Positions 25,914-34,144 of a stretch of DNA of 64,000 nucleotides are shown here, in pieces; the first letter of the stretch is position 1, and every line of letters starts with the position of its first letter. The notes beneath the pieces were generated by a model. The model did not search any database and had not been told where the DNA came from. It worked only from the letters and a program-made list of their open reading frames with translations. Both the position numbers and the translations under genes were made by a program. The stretch is from Nostoc favosum CHAB5714 (GTDB lineage: Bacteria; Cyanobacteriota; Cyanobacteriia; Cyanobacteriales; Nostocaceae): assembly GCF_020829495.1 (NCBI RefSeq), contig NZ_JAIVFQ010000029.1, forward strand, positions 1 through 64,000. The letters are read 5' to 3'.

Positions 25914-27032
25914 ATGAGGAAGAGGGGAGGAGGGTTATTAATTGAGGTGGGGGTGGTGGTTGCGATCGCACTTTTCCTCATTATCATTATGCCACTGTTG
26001 CTTACGGAGTTTCGTCTAAATTTGTTGGGGCGATTTTTGTCGCTGGCGATTGTGGCTTTGGGTATCGATTTGATTTGGGGTTATACTGGTTTACTAAGTT
26101 TGGGACATGGTATTTTTTTTGGTTTGGGTGGATATGCGATCGCAATGTACCTGAAGCTGCAAGTTCCCACTGGTGAATTGCCTGATTTCATGATGCTCTA
26201 TGGGGTTACGCAACTTCCCGCGTTTTGGCAACCTTTTTATTCTTTTCCTTTGACAATAGCTTTTGTGGTACTAATTCCAGGGTTATTGGCGGGATTATTG
26301 GGATATTTGGTTTTCCGAAATCGCCTCAAGGGAGTTTATTTTTCTATCTTGACTCAAGCCGGAACTATTGTATTTTTTAATTTTTTTAACGGTCAACAAC
26401 AGCTTTTCAACGGTACAAATGGACTGATAGATTTTACAACTTTGTTTGGGGCAACAGTCAGTGATGCGAAGACGCAATTTGTTTTCTACATTTTGACGGT
26501 AGTGTTTCTCGCAGCCACTTACGGAATTTGTCGCTGGTTGACAACTGGACGCTTTGGGAGATTGTTGATAGCTATTCGTGATGATGAAAGTCGGGTAAGA
26601 TTTTCTGGCTACGATCCTACAGATTATAAGGTGCTGGTGTTTGCAGTTTCAGGTGCGATCGCAGGCATCGCAGGAGCATTTTACACCATCCAGAGTGGTT
26701 CTGTCTCACCCAGATCAATGGATATTGCCTTTTCGATTGAAATGGTGATTTGGGTAGCGGTGGGAGGACGCGCTACTTTAATTGGGGCGATTGTCGGAAC
26801 TTTGTTAGTAAATTATGCCCGCACTTTTTTAAGTGAACAATTTGCTGAAATCTGGCTATTTTTCCAAGGCGCACTATTTTTGATAGTCGTTACAGTGCTT
26901 CCTGACGGCATAGTGGGATGGTTGCGTAGCCAGAATATTTCTCTTTTCAACCGCCGTCAACAAATTGCTACATATCCCACCTTGGAAGAAGACGCCGAAG
27001 TGCAACATGAACGCGAAAATATTGGAAACTGA
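25914..27032 (+). CDS. urtC: Urea ABC transporter permease UrtC
   Basis: 372 residues. Family motifs are LGIDLIWGYTGLLSLGHGIF and the coupling loop RLLIAIRDDESRVRFSGYD. A short 'cgcagagacgcaaaggacacagag' repeat fills the 27-base gap after urtB and runs up to the start codon, so the first codons (MRKRGGG) may have been reshaped by the repeat. The gene overlaps urtD by 26 bases. Confidence 0.95.
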   Translation: MRKRGGGLLIEVGVVVAIALFLIIIMPLLLTEFRLNLLGRFLSLAIVALGIDLIWGYTGLLSLGHGIFFGLGGYAIAMYLKLQVPTGELPDFMMLYGVTQLPAFWQPFYSFPLTIAFVVLIPGLLAGLLGYLVFRNRLKGVYFSILTQAGTIVFFNFFNGQQQLFNGTNGLIDFTTLFGATVSDAKTQFVFYILTVVFLAATYGICRWLTTGRFGRLLIAIRDDESRVRFSGYDPTDYKVLVFAVSGAIAGIAGAFYTIQSGSVSPRSMDIAFSIEMVIWVAVGGRATLIGAIVGTLLVNYARTFLSEQFAEIWLFFQGALFLIVVTVLPDGIVGWLRSQNISLFNRRQQIATYPTLEEDAEVQHERENIGN

Positions 27033-27753
27033 AAACGTAACTGTTAGTTTTGACGGTTTTAAGGCTCTAAATCAGCTTAACTTTAGCATGGATGTGGGTG
27101 AATTACGAGTAGTAATTGGCCCCAATGGTGCGGGAAAGACAACATTTCTGGATGTGATTACGGGGAAAGTGCAACCAACTGTTGGGCGAGTTTTATTCAA
27201 AGGTAAAAACCTGCGTTCTTTACCTGAATATAAAATTGCGCGGTTAGGAATTGGGCGCAAGTTTCAAACACCCCGAATTTACTTAAATTTAACGCCCCGT
27301 GAAAATCTAGAAATTACCAGTAACAAGAATAAAAATGTCTTTTCTACTTTGTTTGAGCGTTCTAATGCTGTTGAAAAGAATAATATTAAAGGATTATTGG
27401 AAACCATCGGCTTAACGCCGAAAGCAGATATCAGAGCAGCTTTACTTTCCCACGGCGAAAAGCAGCGTTTAGAAATTGGGATGTTAGTAGCACAGTCACC
27501 AGATTTATTACTCGTTGATGAACCAGTTGCGGGTTTAACAGATGAAGAAACCTATAACATCGGTGAATTACTTTTAGCACTAGCACAAAGTCATTCCATT
27601 TTAGTAATTGAACACGATATGGAATTTGTGCGTCAAATTGCCCGGAAAGTAACGGTGTTACATGAAGGTTCGGTGCTGTGCGAAGGGAATTTTGAGGAAG
27701 TGCAAAATGATTCTCGTGTTATTGAAGTATATCTAGGAAAACAGGAAGAGTGA
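27007..27753 (+). CDS. urtD: Urea ABC transporter ATPase UrtD
   Basis: 248 residues from ATG 27007 (MNAKILETENVTVSF). The frame extends to 26965, but the earlier codons lie inside urtC and lack family similarity. Walker A GPNGAGKT, signature LLSHGEKQRLEIG (a variant of LSGGQ), Walker B DLLLVDEP and the switch His in EHDMEF are all present. It couples ATP hydrolysis to urea import. In most cyanobacteria urtE follows at once; here 3.4 kb intervenes. Confidence 0.95.
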   Translation: MNAKILETENVTVSFDGFKALNQLNFSMDVGELRVVIGPNGAGKTTFLDVITGKVQPTVGRVLFKGKNLRSLPEYKIARLGIGRKFQTPRIYLNLTPRENLEITSNKNKNVFSTLFERSNAVEKNNIKGLLETIGLTPKADIRAALLSHGEKQRLEIGMLVAQSPDLLLVDEPVAGLTDEETYNIGELLLALAQSHSILVIEHDMEFVRQIARKVTVLHEGSVLCEGNFEEVQNDSRVIEVYLGKQEE

Positions 27754-27758
27754 ACTAC

Positions 27759-27962
27759 CTACACCGCCCTTGCGGGTCGGTGTAGGCTTCCGGTTTCAAC
27801 GACAACAGCCTTTCCACCTTGTGGCTTATTGGTCTTACGCTGCCTCGACTCGGCAATAACGGGGTTCCCTCCGCCATTGTTTTGTAATATCCGTATGCCT
27901 TCAGTTCTGATATTTAATGCTGCATTTGCATCACGGTCGTGAGTAGCTTGACATTCCTGTTC
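27759..27962 (-). pseudogene. C-terminal remnant of an IS200/IS605-type TnpB
   Basis: The reverse frame reads ECQATHDRDANAALNIRTEG, then a Gly/Pro/Lys-rich tail ending HRPARAV and a stop at 27759-27761. HDRDANAALNI is the third RuvC block typical of TnpB. Upstream there is an in-frame stop (27963-27965), and the rest of the gene is missing. The hairpin CTACACCG...CGGTGTAG (27759-27785) overlaps the stop and resembles the right end, where the guide RNA of TnpB elements is encoded. No TnpA or left end was found. Confidence 0.75.
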
Positions 27963-27999
27963 TTAGCGGACGTGAAGTTGTTCGTGTATTTGAGTCATA

Positions 28000-28142
28000 T
28001 CATGTCCGCATAATTAGTTATGATTCCCACAGTCATTCCACCCCACCCCGCCAAAGCTACGCTTTGTCTCCCCTCCCCGCTTGCGGGGAGGGGATTAAGG
28101 GGTGGGGTTCTTGGGGTTTAATAAGGAATCAAGCGGACATGA
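28000..28142 (+). mobile_element. 143-bp IS630-type MITE, copy 1
   Basis: Terminal inverted repeats TCATGTCCGC (28000-28009) and GCGGACATGA (28133-28142) are flanked by TA on both sides (27998-27999, 28143-28144), as expected for IS630/mariner-type insertion. The interior has a CCCCACCCC...GGGGTGGGG palindrome. Copy 2 (28393-28531) is the same element in opposite orientation. The right end supplies the ATG of the truncated hicA frame. Confidence 0.85.
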
Positions 28143-28315
28143 TATCATTTGGTTGGGAAGTTGCACGTCAAAGTGGAAGCCATATCATCCTGGTTAAGGA
28201 AGGAGAGTTAGCCACACTGTCTGTTCCTGAGCATCGTGAAGTAGCAAAAGGAACGTTGCGAAGTTTGATTCGCACTGCTGGGCTTACAGTCAACGAGTTT
28301 GTTTCTGCAATTTGA
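28139..28315 (+). pseudogene. hicA: HicA-type toxin, N-terminally truncated by a MITE
   Basis: 58 codons from an ATG inside the MITE right end. The translation continues FGWEVARQSGSHIILVKEGE and SVPEHREVAKGTLRSLIRTA, the diagnostic HicA double-stranded-RNA-binding-like fold with its catalytic His in GSH. About 15-20 N-terminal residues of a normal HicA are missing, and no hicB antitoxin lies next to it. HicA toxins cleave mRNA; this copy is probably dead, which would explain survival without an antitoxin. Confidence 0.8.
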
Positions 28316-28392
28316 TGCGGAGTGCATCCCAGTTTTTATTTTTCAATAAGATTCTATTCGCCTGGTAATTCTAGTCGGATTGCGCTGTTATA

Positions 28393-28531
28393 TCATGTCC
28401 GCTTGATTACTTATTAAACCCGAAGAACCCCACCCCGACAATCGTCGCTTTGTCTCCCCTCCCCGCAAGCAGGAGGGGTTGGGGGTGGGGTGCAATGACT
28501 GTGGGAATCATAACTATTTATCCGGACATGA
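28393..28531 (-). mobile_element. 139-bp IS630-type MITE, copy 2 (inverted)
   Basis: Ends TCATGTCCGC (28393-28402) and CCGGACATGA (28522-28531) with flanking TA (28391-28392, 28532-28533). It has the same interior as copy 1 but in opposite orientation. Its right end lies inside the Uma2 reading frame and provides that gene's last codons and stop. Confidence 0.85.
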
Positions 28532-29108
28532 TATTAAACACCTGCTCTACTGTTAGCACCCAATCAGCAATTACCACTGATTCCATGTAAGTCGCACCTG
28601 TAAATACCTTATCCTCATACTGTCCCTCCACCCACTGGCAAATCGTAATTTGTTGCATCTGTGCGTCAACAATCCAATACTCCAATATTTCCCTAGCGGC
28701 ATACTCCGTCCGCTTGTAGCGATAATCACGAACACGGTTCGCTGTTCCCGGTGAAACAATTTCAATCACTAGCGCAGGCGGCGGCATATCACGGGTGAGG
28801 GTAGCACGAGTAGCACCGATAAGGGCAGCATAAGATTCTTCTGTGTGAACCATTAAGTCAGGTAAACGACATCTCGCCCGTCGCCCCGCCACCTCAATTT
28901 CTGTATCCTTGTGAGCAACTAAATAAAAGGGGAAATGTTTTAGGAGTTCAACAAATAAAAATCTTGCCAGATTGCTATTTTCCTGACTTTCTGGTGGTAT
29001 CTCGACTAGTTCTCCATCCACCAACTCATAGCGCGTGTCTGTACCATCGTCATAGGTAAGATACTCCTCAAAGGTCAGCAGTTTTTGGGTTTTCGTCGTT
29101 TGGGTCAT
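28518..29108 (-). CDS. Uma2 family (DUF820) putative endonuclease
   Basis: 196 residues. Family signatures are LTFEEYLTYDDGTDTRYELV (N-terminal), LPDLMVHTEE, and the PD-(D/E)xK-like ALVIEIVSPGT followed by YRYKRTEYAAREILEYWIVD. Uma2 proteins are very numerous in cyanobacteria and are predicted nucleases of unknown role. The final residues IMSG and the TAA stop are encoded by the MITE at 28393-28531, so the native C-terminus has been replaced. Confidence 0.93.
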   Translation of the reverse strand: MTQTTKTQKLLTFEEYLTYDDGTDTRYELVDGELVEIPPESQENSNLARFLFVELLKHFPFYLVAHKDTEIEVAGRRARCRLPDLMVHTEESYAALIGATRATLTRDMPPPALVIEIVSPGTANRVRDYRYKRTEYAAREILEYWIVDAQMQQITICQWVEGQYEDKVFTGATYMESVVIADWVLTVEQVFNIMSG

Positions 29109-29352
29109 TTGCTTTGCCTTCTTACCCTACATAGACTACCACTGAATATTATAAGGTTGTTTATCCTAGTCTAACTGTTGAATAATCCCATCTTGTACAA
29201 AAGTGTAAAAATTATAGTTTGCTAACCTACAATTATTTTTATTCCTCCAAAGTTACAAAAGAATAATATTAGCTATCTTAGACAAATCTCTAACATCCCA
29301 TTCCTTAATCCCCTCCCCAAAGCATCGGAGAGGGGAGGCAAAGCATAATTTT

Positions 29353-29748
29353 CTATGCAGTTTTAGCATTTTTATCTGATGCTTGTTCTGCAATATTTTT
29401 TAAGCGGCTCGATCTCATTTTGCGGACGCGATCGCTATTGCGAACACCACCCGCCATTTCATATTCAGCGCTGTCTTTACCATACTTGATAGCAACCACC
29501 ATTAACATTTTCTCAGAAAGCTGTCTCAAGTTTTTTTCCATCTCTTCAACTTCTGTTAAAGAAGAGTCAACTATAGCCAGAGCGCTATTATGAACATCAA
29601 GTTTGTTGCGTAACTGTTGGATTGACTCAATCAGTTTTTCTAATGTATAATCTTGTTCAAATTTAATGCTTGGAACAATCGATTTCATCCCAGATGCTCT
29701 TAATTCAGCTTTTTCTAAAACACGGGATGTACGTTTTTGACGAGACAT
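29353..29748 (-). CDS. Hypothetical coiled-coil protein
   Basis: 131 residues, basic at both ends (MSRQKRTSRVLEKAELRASG; KMRSSRLKNIAEQA). It has a predicted coiled coil at about 38-85 (LIESIQQLRNKLDVHNSALA). No recognised domain. The spacing within an accessory segment and the length are compatible with a small conserved Nostocales protein. A structural or DNA-associated role is possible but unsupported. Confidence 0.65.
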   Translation of the reverse strand: MSRQKRTSRVLEKAELRASGMKSIVPSIKFEQDYTLEKLIESIQQLRNKLDVHNSALAIVDSSLTEVEEMEKNLRQLSEKMLMVVAIKYGKDSAEYEMAGGVRNSDRVRKMRSSRLKNIAEQASDKNAKTA

Positions 29749-29909
29749 ACAATTTCTCTTTTAAGATACTTCTAGAGCTAGCTTGCCTCAATTAAGCCCG
29801 ATTCCGCTTCAGCATAAATCGCAATTTCTGATAATAAAATTTTTGAGCTTGCCTCAGTAATATTTCGGTATATAATTACTCATGTAATAAGGCAAAAGGT
29901 AGGAAACAC

Positions 29910-30220
29910 GAGAGTAGTCGCTACAGACTTGAGAGTAGTCGCTACAGACTTGAGAGTAGTCGCTACAGACTTGAGAGTAGTCGCTACAGATTTGAGAGTA
30001 GTCGCTACAGACTTGAGAGTAGTCGCTACAGACTTGAGAGTAGTCGCTACAGATTTGAGAGTAGTCGCTACAGACTTGAGAGTAGTCGCTACAGACTTGA
30101 GAGTAGTCGCTACAGACTTGAGAGTAGTCGCTACAGACTTGAGAGTAGTCACTACAGACTTGAGAGTAGTCGCTACAGACTTGAGAGTAGTCGCTACAGA
30201 CTTGAGAGTAGCCACTACAG
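29910..30220. repeat. 21-bp tandem repeat, about 15 copies
   Basis: Unit GAGAGTAGTCGCTACAGACT plus t repeats from 29910 at exact 21-base steps. Fourteen copies are full and the last, diverged one begins at 30204. Variation is limited to single bases (gattt at two copies, gtcact at one). Because 21 is a multiple of three, both strands stay open (heptapeptide VVATDLR or TTLKSVA), but no gene signal is present. Lies upstream of the VapBC pair. Confidence 0.95.
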
Positions 30221-30376
30221 TATTCTATATAGCAATATGCTTGGGTTAAGGATTTTTGGTATTGATTTTAGGTATGTAGAGACTAGCAATTGCAACGTCT
30301 CTACAAATGATTTGGGGCTTAACTGAACTGTATTGAGCTATAATTGCCCTAGCTTTACTTGCAATCGTTTATTCCT

Positions 30377-30658
30377 ATGAGCCAACTGCTAACACTGGAA
30401 TTAAGTGATGATGTCTATGCAGCTTTGCAGCAGCAAGCTGATGCCATCGGGCTTTCGGTAGCAGAATTGATTGTGACATCTCTTGATGGGCAGCATCGTC
30501 TTCTGACTGGTGCAAAGCTACAACCAGAAGTTCAGCCAGAAGAAGCACATCAACGTTTACTTAGTTATGCAGGTGCAATTAGCTTGGGTTATGCCACAGG
30601 TATAGATAACGAAAGCATTGATGCTGACTTGGCAAAAGCTTACACCAATGACTTTTAA
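30377..30658 (+). CDS. Putative antitoxin of a VapBC-type pair
   Basis: 93 residues from ATG 30377 (MSQLLTLELSDDVYAALQQQ), preferred over an upstream TTG at 30359. The N-terminus resembles a ribbon-helix-helix DNA-binding segment (DDVYAALQQQADAIGLSVAE). The C-terminal part would wrap the toxin. It is 17 bases upstream of a PIN-domain gene in the same orientation. Confidence 0.75.
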   Translation: MSQLLTLELSDDVYAALQQQADAIGLSVAELIVTSLDGQHRLLTGAKLQPEVQPEEAHQRLLSYAGAISLGYATGIDNESIDADLAKAYTNDF

Positions 30659-30675
30659 GCATTGGGATGTAGATT

Positions 30676-31074
30676 ATGCTGCTTGATACGTCAGGATTGC
30701 TCTGCTTTCTCCATAAAGATGAGCCACAACATGAAAGGGCAGTTGAACTGATTGCTAGTACAAGCAGAACTCGGCTTACGCACAACTATGTTTTAGCAGA
30801 ATTAGTGGCTCTAGCATTGGTTCGAGGCTTTTCCCGTTCAATTGTACTGTCATACAGCCTTGAACTGATCAACAATTCAAACGTTCAAATTGTATGGGTT
30901 GATGAGCCGCTACATCGAGAAGCAATAGATTTATTGTTAGCAAGACAGGATAAAACCTATTCGTTATGTGATGCTGTAAGCTTTGTGTTAATGCGTAGGC
31001 AAGGAATTATGGAGGCATTAACAACTGATAAACACTTTGAGCAAGAAGGTTTTACTCGTTTGTTGGGGCAATAG
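30676..31074 (+). CDS. PIN-domain toxin, VapC-like
   Basis: 132 residues with the four acidic PIN positions: Asp4 (LLDTSG), Glu42 (LAELVA), Asp99 (LCDAVSF) and Asp118 (TTDKHF). PIN toxins are magnesium-dependent RNases. All catalytic residues are intact, so it is probably active with its antitoxin. It lies just upstream of urtE, on the same strand. Confidence 0.88.
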   Translation: MLLDTSGLLCFLHKDEPQHERAVELIASTSRTRLTHNYVLAELVALALVRGFSRSIVLSYSLELINNSNVQIVWVDEPLHREAIDLLLARQDKTYSLCDAVSFVLMRRQGIMEALTTDKHFEQEGFTRLLGQ

Positions 31075-31127
31075 GCTAACACTGCGCTGCGCCTCTGGGT
31101 GAAATTTTCATATACAGGTAATTTCTA

Positions 31128-31826
31128 ATGCTAAAAATCTCTAACCTTAACGTTTACTACGGTGAAAGCCATATTCTCCGCAATGTAGATTTAAGCGTAC
31201 CATCTGGGCAAATGATATGCCTAATTGGACGCAATGGCGTAGGTAAATCGACATTACTTAAAACAATAATGGGTTTACTCAAACCCCGCAGTGGTACTAT
31301 TAACTTAGCTGGAGAATTAATCAACTCGAAATCTCCAGACCAAAGGGCAAAGTTGGGAATTGGTTATGTCCCCCAAGGACGAGAAATTATCCCCCGGTTG
31401 ACAGTTAAAGAAAATCTGCTGCTGGGGTTGGAAGCTAGACGCAAACCAGTAAAAAAAGCAGAAATTCCAGAGGAAGTTTTTAGCTTATTCCCGGTGTTAA
31501 AAACCATGCTTTCGCGGATGGGTGGTGATTTGAGTGGAGGACAGCAGCAACAATTAGCGATCGCTCGTGCTTTAATGGGAGAACCTCAATTACTTGTATT
31601 GGATGAACCCACCGAAGGTATTCAACCCTCCATCATCCTAGAAATTGAAGCCGCAGTCCGTCGCATCGTCGAAACCACAGGCATTTCGGTTTTATTGGTA
31701 GAGCAACATTTACACTTTGTCCGTCAGGCTGATTACTATTACGCTATGCAAAAAGGTGGTATTGTCGCCTCCGGTTCCACAGCCGAACTCAGCCAAGATG
31801 TGATTCAACGCTTTTTAGCTGTTTAA
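31128..31826 (+). CDS. urtE: Urea ABC transporter ATPase UrtE
   Basis: 232 residues with Walker A GRNGVGKST, signature DLSGGQQQQLAIARAL, Walker B LLVLDEPTEGIQPSI and switch His in VEQHLHFV. It is the LivF-type partner of UrtD. It is separated from urtABCD by an accessory segment and must now be read from a promoter within or across that segment. Its 3' end overlaps the convergent gene at 31789 by 38 bases. Confidence 0.96.
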   Translation: MLKISNLNVYYGESHILRNVDLSVPSGQMICLIGRNGVGKSTLLKTIMGLLKPRSGTINLAGELINSKSPDQRAKLGIGYVPQGREIIPRLTVKENLLLGLEARRKPVKKAEIPEEVFSLFPVLKTMLSRMGGDLSGGQQQQLAIARALMGEPQLLVLDEPTEGIQPSIILEIEAAVRRIVETTGISVLLVEQHLHFVRQADYYYAMQKGGIVASGSTAELSQDVIQRFLAV

Positions 31827-32529
31827 TTTTTGATAGTTCTATATCAATTGTATCTGAAGCAATCAAGTCTGCGGCTTCTTGTAAAAGCTCATGCTGTTCC
31901 TTTTGAATTGCTTCTAAACGATGAGATATTTCTGCTAATCGTTGTTGCTTACTTGGTTGGAAATTTTCAGGTGGCAAAGCTGGCAGGTTATCAACTGTTT
32001 TAGTAACTGTCATTCGTTGAATTGTAAAACTACCAACTTTAGTTAAGGATAGAAAACTAACTTTAATCAAAGCCTGAAGCAATTTTAACGGAACTTGCAG
32101 TATTGACCAACTAGCCGTTTCAATCAAGCGGACAATTGCTTTGATGATGCTCCAGATGAGAGCGATCGCAAACAGCAAAATCGCTATACTAACAATTGGG
32201 TGATTAGTCGCCCAACCTAGTATTTGAACTAACCTAAATAATATGGGGTGTTGTGTCAGCCAATCACTTACAGAAGATGCCATCGCATCTTTAACTGCGC
32301 CTGATGTTGTACTCTTAAATTTCTCAGCAGTTTGCCAAGTTTCCTCTAAACTTGTCGTAACTGTATCAATTGCTTTATCAGTCGTTGTAGTTGCTGTTGC
32401 CTTCAAAGACTCCCCAACTTGTTGTGCTGAGTTACTTAGAGAGTTAACATTTTCACCTACAAAATCTTTCACATTTTGCAAGCGTTGCAAAACTCCGTTA
32501 GATAAATGTATGTATATTTTGGATGCCAT
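31789..32529 (-). CDS. Membrane protein with amphipathic helices (hypothetical)
   Basis: 246 residues from ATG 32529; the frame also opens five codons earlier. The N-terminal 90 residues are an amphipathic, Thr/Ser-rich helix series (QRLQNVKDFVGENVNSLSNS), reminiscent of LEA/YtxH-like proteins. Residues about 105-140 contain a membrane helix (HPIVSIAILLFAIALIWSII). The C-terminus is a coiled coil (LAEISHRLEAIQKEQHELLQ). It occurs in cyanobacteria as far as I recall; function unknown. Confidence 0.75.
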   Translation of the reverse strand: MASKIYIHLSNGVLQRLQNVKDFVGENVNSLSNSAQQVGESLKATATTTTDKAIDTVTTSLEETWQTAEKFKSTTSGAVKDAMASSVSDWLTQHPILFRLVQILGWATNHPIVSIAILLFAIALIWSIIKAIVRLIETASWSILQVPLKLLQALIKVSFLSLTKVGSFTIQRMTVTKTVDNLPALPPENFQPSKQQRLAEISHRLEAIQKEQHELLQEAADLIASDTIDIELSKIKQLKSVESHLG

Positions 32530-33335
32530 AAAACATTTCACCAAGGTTGAAATCTAACTTGCAATTTGCTTTCTATCTCTATCAGACATCCCAACGAGGT
32601 AACAAAAGTTCTCTATATAGGTTCTGATATGGATTTTTATAAAACTCCTTATCATACCACAAAACTTTTCTGCAAGAGGTCTATTGGCATGAATATTAAT
32701 CTTTGCTAATTTCCCACTTAATCCCACAAAACCCCCCTCGTATTTTTTTGTGATTGTTGAGAATATTAATTTGTGATGAATAACGAACAGCAAAAGTCTA
32801 GAAACCTGAACACTTTAAAAAGTAAATTAAGTGACAGATATTACAGATAGCAATGATACTCGTTATTCTTTTAGTGAGGTAAAACACCCAGTTAGTAAAA
32901 TAAGTAGGTCAGCGTAAAAATTTGTCGTTGGGATAAGGCAGTAAGCAGGAGGTATAAGGCAATAAGAAAGACAATTTTCCCTGAATTTATCTATTGAGAA
33001 GATACGTTTTCATTATGTCCACGAAACCATAAAAATGCTTGCTCAAAAACCTGAGCCTATTTTATTGGCCAAGGTTTTCCACAAGCTTACAGATTTGGGT
33101 CGTATTCATCCCGTTCCAGTTAATGTTAACGCTTCGTAAATAGGTGAAGGTATCGATCTACCTAATTTAAGTAATCGTACAAAATTAATTACACAAAATC
33201 TGGTCTGAAATCTTTGACTGGTAAAGAATTGGCAAATAAGCAATATGTAATTAATTCTGTCGTGGTACTTAATATTCACGCAGGGGGTCTAATGCTCCCA
33301 GGTAACTTGCATTAAGTAAATTTATAGAGAGAACT
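32530..33335. other. Gene-poor AT-rich spacer
   Basis: No convincing gene. An 80-codon reverse frame (32554-32793) and a short forward frame (about 33035-33139, MLAQKPEPILLAKVFHKLTD) are open but lack ribosome sites and family features. At about 32672 a lone TGCAAGAGGTCTA matches one end of the MITE at 33805-33930. The spacer leads into the glycine-rich peptide gene. Confidence 0.5.
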
Positions 33336-33617
33336 ATGGAAGGCACACTTTTCACTGAACTCACTCTGAGTGATGAAGCCAGCTTGGTAGGTGGTTGTAG
33401 GGGTAACAACAGGTTCAACGGCGGCAATGCCAATCGCGGCGGCAATGGCGGCAATGCCAATGGCGGTGGCGGCGGCAGAGGGGGTAGCGGCGGCAATGGC
33501 GGCAATGCAATTGTCATTGTTATCGGATCGGGTCAGGGCACTGCCATTGGTGGCAATGGTGGCAGTGGGGGTGGCGGCGGCAATGGCGGTGGTGGCGGCA
33601 CAGGGGGAGCGCGGTGA
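33336..33617 (+). CDS. Double-glycine-leader, Gly/Asn-rich peptide (putative secreted peptide precursor)
   Basis: 93 residues. The N-terminus MEGTLFTELTLSDEASLVGG has the shape of cyanobacterial GG-type leaders (LFTELT..E...L.GG), with the Gly-Gly at 19-20 followed directly by Cys. The remaining 73 residues are almost entirely Gly, Asn, Ala and Arg with one hydrophobic patch (AIVIVIGSGQGTAI). Such leaders are cut by C39-peptidase ABC exporters. No exporter or modifying enzyme is in the window. It could be a bacteriocin-like or structural secreted peptide. The reading is based on the leader only. Confidence 0.65.
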   Translation: MEGTLFTELTLSDEASLVGGCRGNNRFNGGNANRGGNGGNANGGGGGRGGSGGNGGNAIVIVIGSGQGTAIGGNGGSGGGGGNGGGGGTGGAR

Positions 33618-33656
33618 TGGGCATTAGTGTCAACTTAAGCATACAGAAACCATAAA

Positions 33657-33700
33657 ATGTATCACTAAGAACATCTTGATTGATGTCCTTAGTGATACAT
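33657..33700. terminator. Long hairpin downstream of the Gly-rich peptide gene
   Basis: ATGTATCACTAAGAACATC (33657-33675) pairs with 33682-33700 over 19 positions with one mismatch and a six-base loop. It starts 40 bases past the peptide stop. There is no T-run, so it may be an mRNA-stabilising structure or a repeat end rather than a classical terminator. Confidence 0.5.
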
Positions 33701-33804
33701 CATGAGTACAAAACGCCCAGTGCGAAAAGGAAACCCAGACTTGCGGCAACAAAAACATGTACCAGCGCCGCCAATAGAATAAATCGAAAAACAACTATAT
33801 TCAT

Positions 33805-33930
33805 TAGACCTCTTGCATAAATCAAAAATAAAGAACCCCACCCCGCATTTGAGTAAAGCAAACGCTCCCCTCCCCGATGCTTTGGGGAGGGGTTGGGGGT
33901 GGGGTGTTAAGGACTTTTGCAAGAGGTCTA
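33805..33930. mobile_element. 126-bp MITE with TAGACCTCTTGCA ends
   Basis: TAGACCTCTTGCA (33805-33817) and its exact complement (33918-33930) bound a CCCCACCCC...GGGGTGGGG core. If the outer TA is the duplicated target, this is another IS630-type MITE. A solo end is present near 32672. The rest of 33618-34144 shows no gene. Confidence 0.7.
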
Positions 33931-34144
33931 TTGCTATCACCACGCAGCTTCAAGCCACTCAAACTATGTGAAGGCAAAGACAAGAAAAAATTGTGCGAGC
34001 GGATACTGACATTGCCAATCATGATGGCAGTAGTATTGAGTCTGATATATCGGCAGATAGCCGGATTAAGAGAAGTACAACGAGTGCTCAATGAGGAAGG
34101 ATTGTTGTGGGTGGGTCGAATTGAGGTGAGTTGCCCAAGCAACA

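Noticed and set aside
29910-30220. Possible CRISPR array
   Set aside because: 21-base direct tandem units without spacers; no cas genes in the window.
29880-30249. Long open frames on both strands across the 21-bp array (heptapeptide repeats)
   Set aside because: Openness follows from a 21-base repeat with no stop; no start context, no family and both strands equally open.
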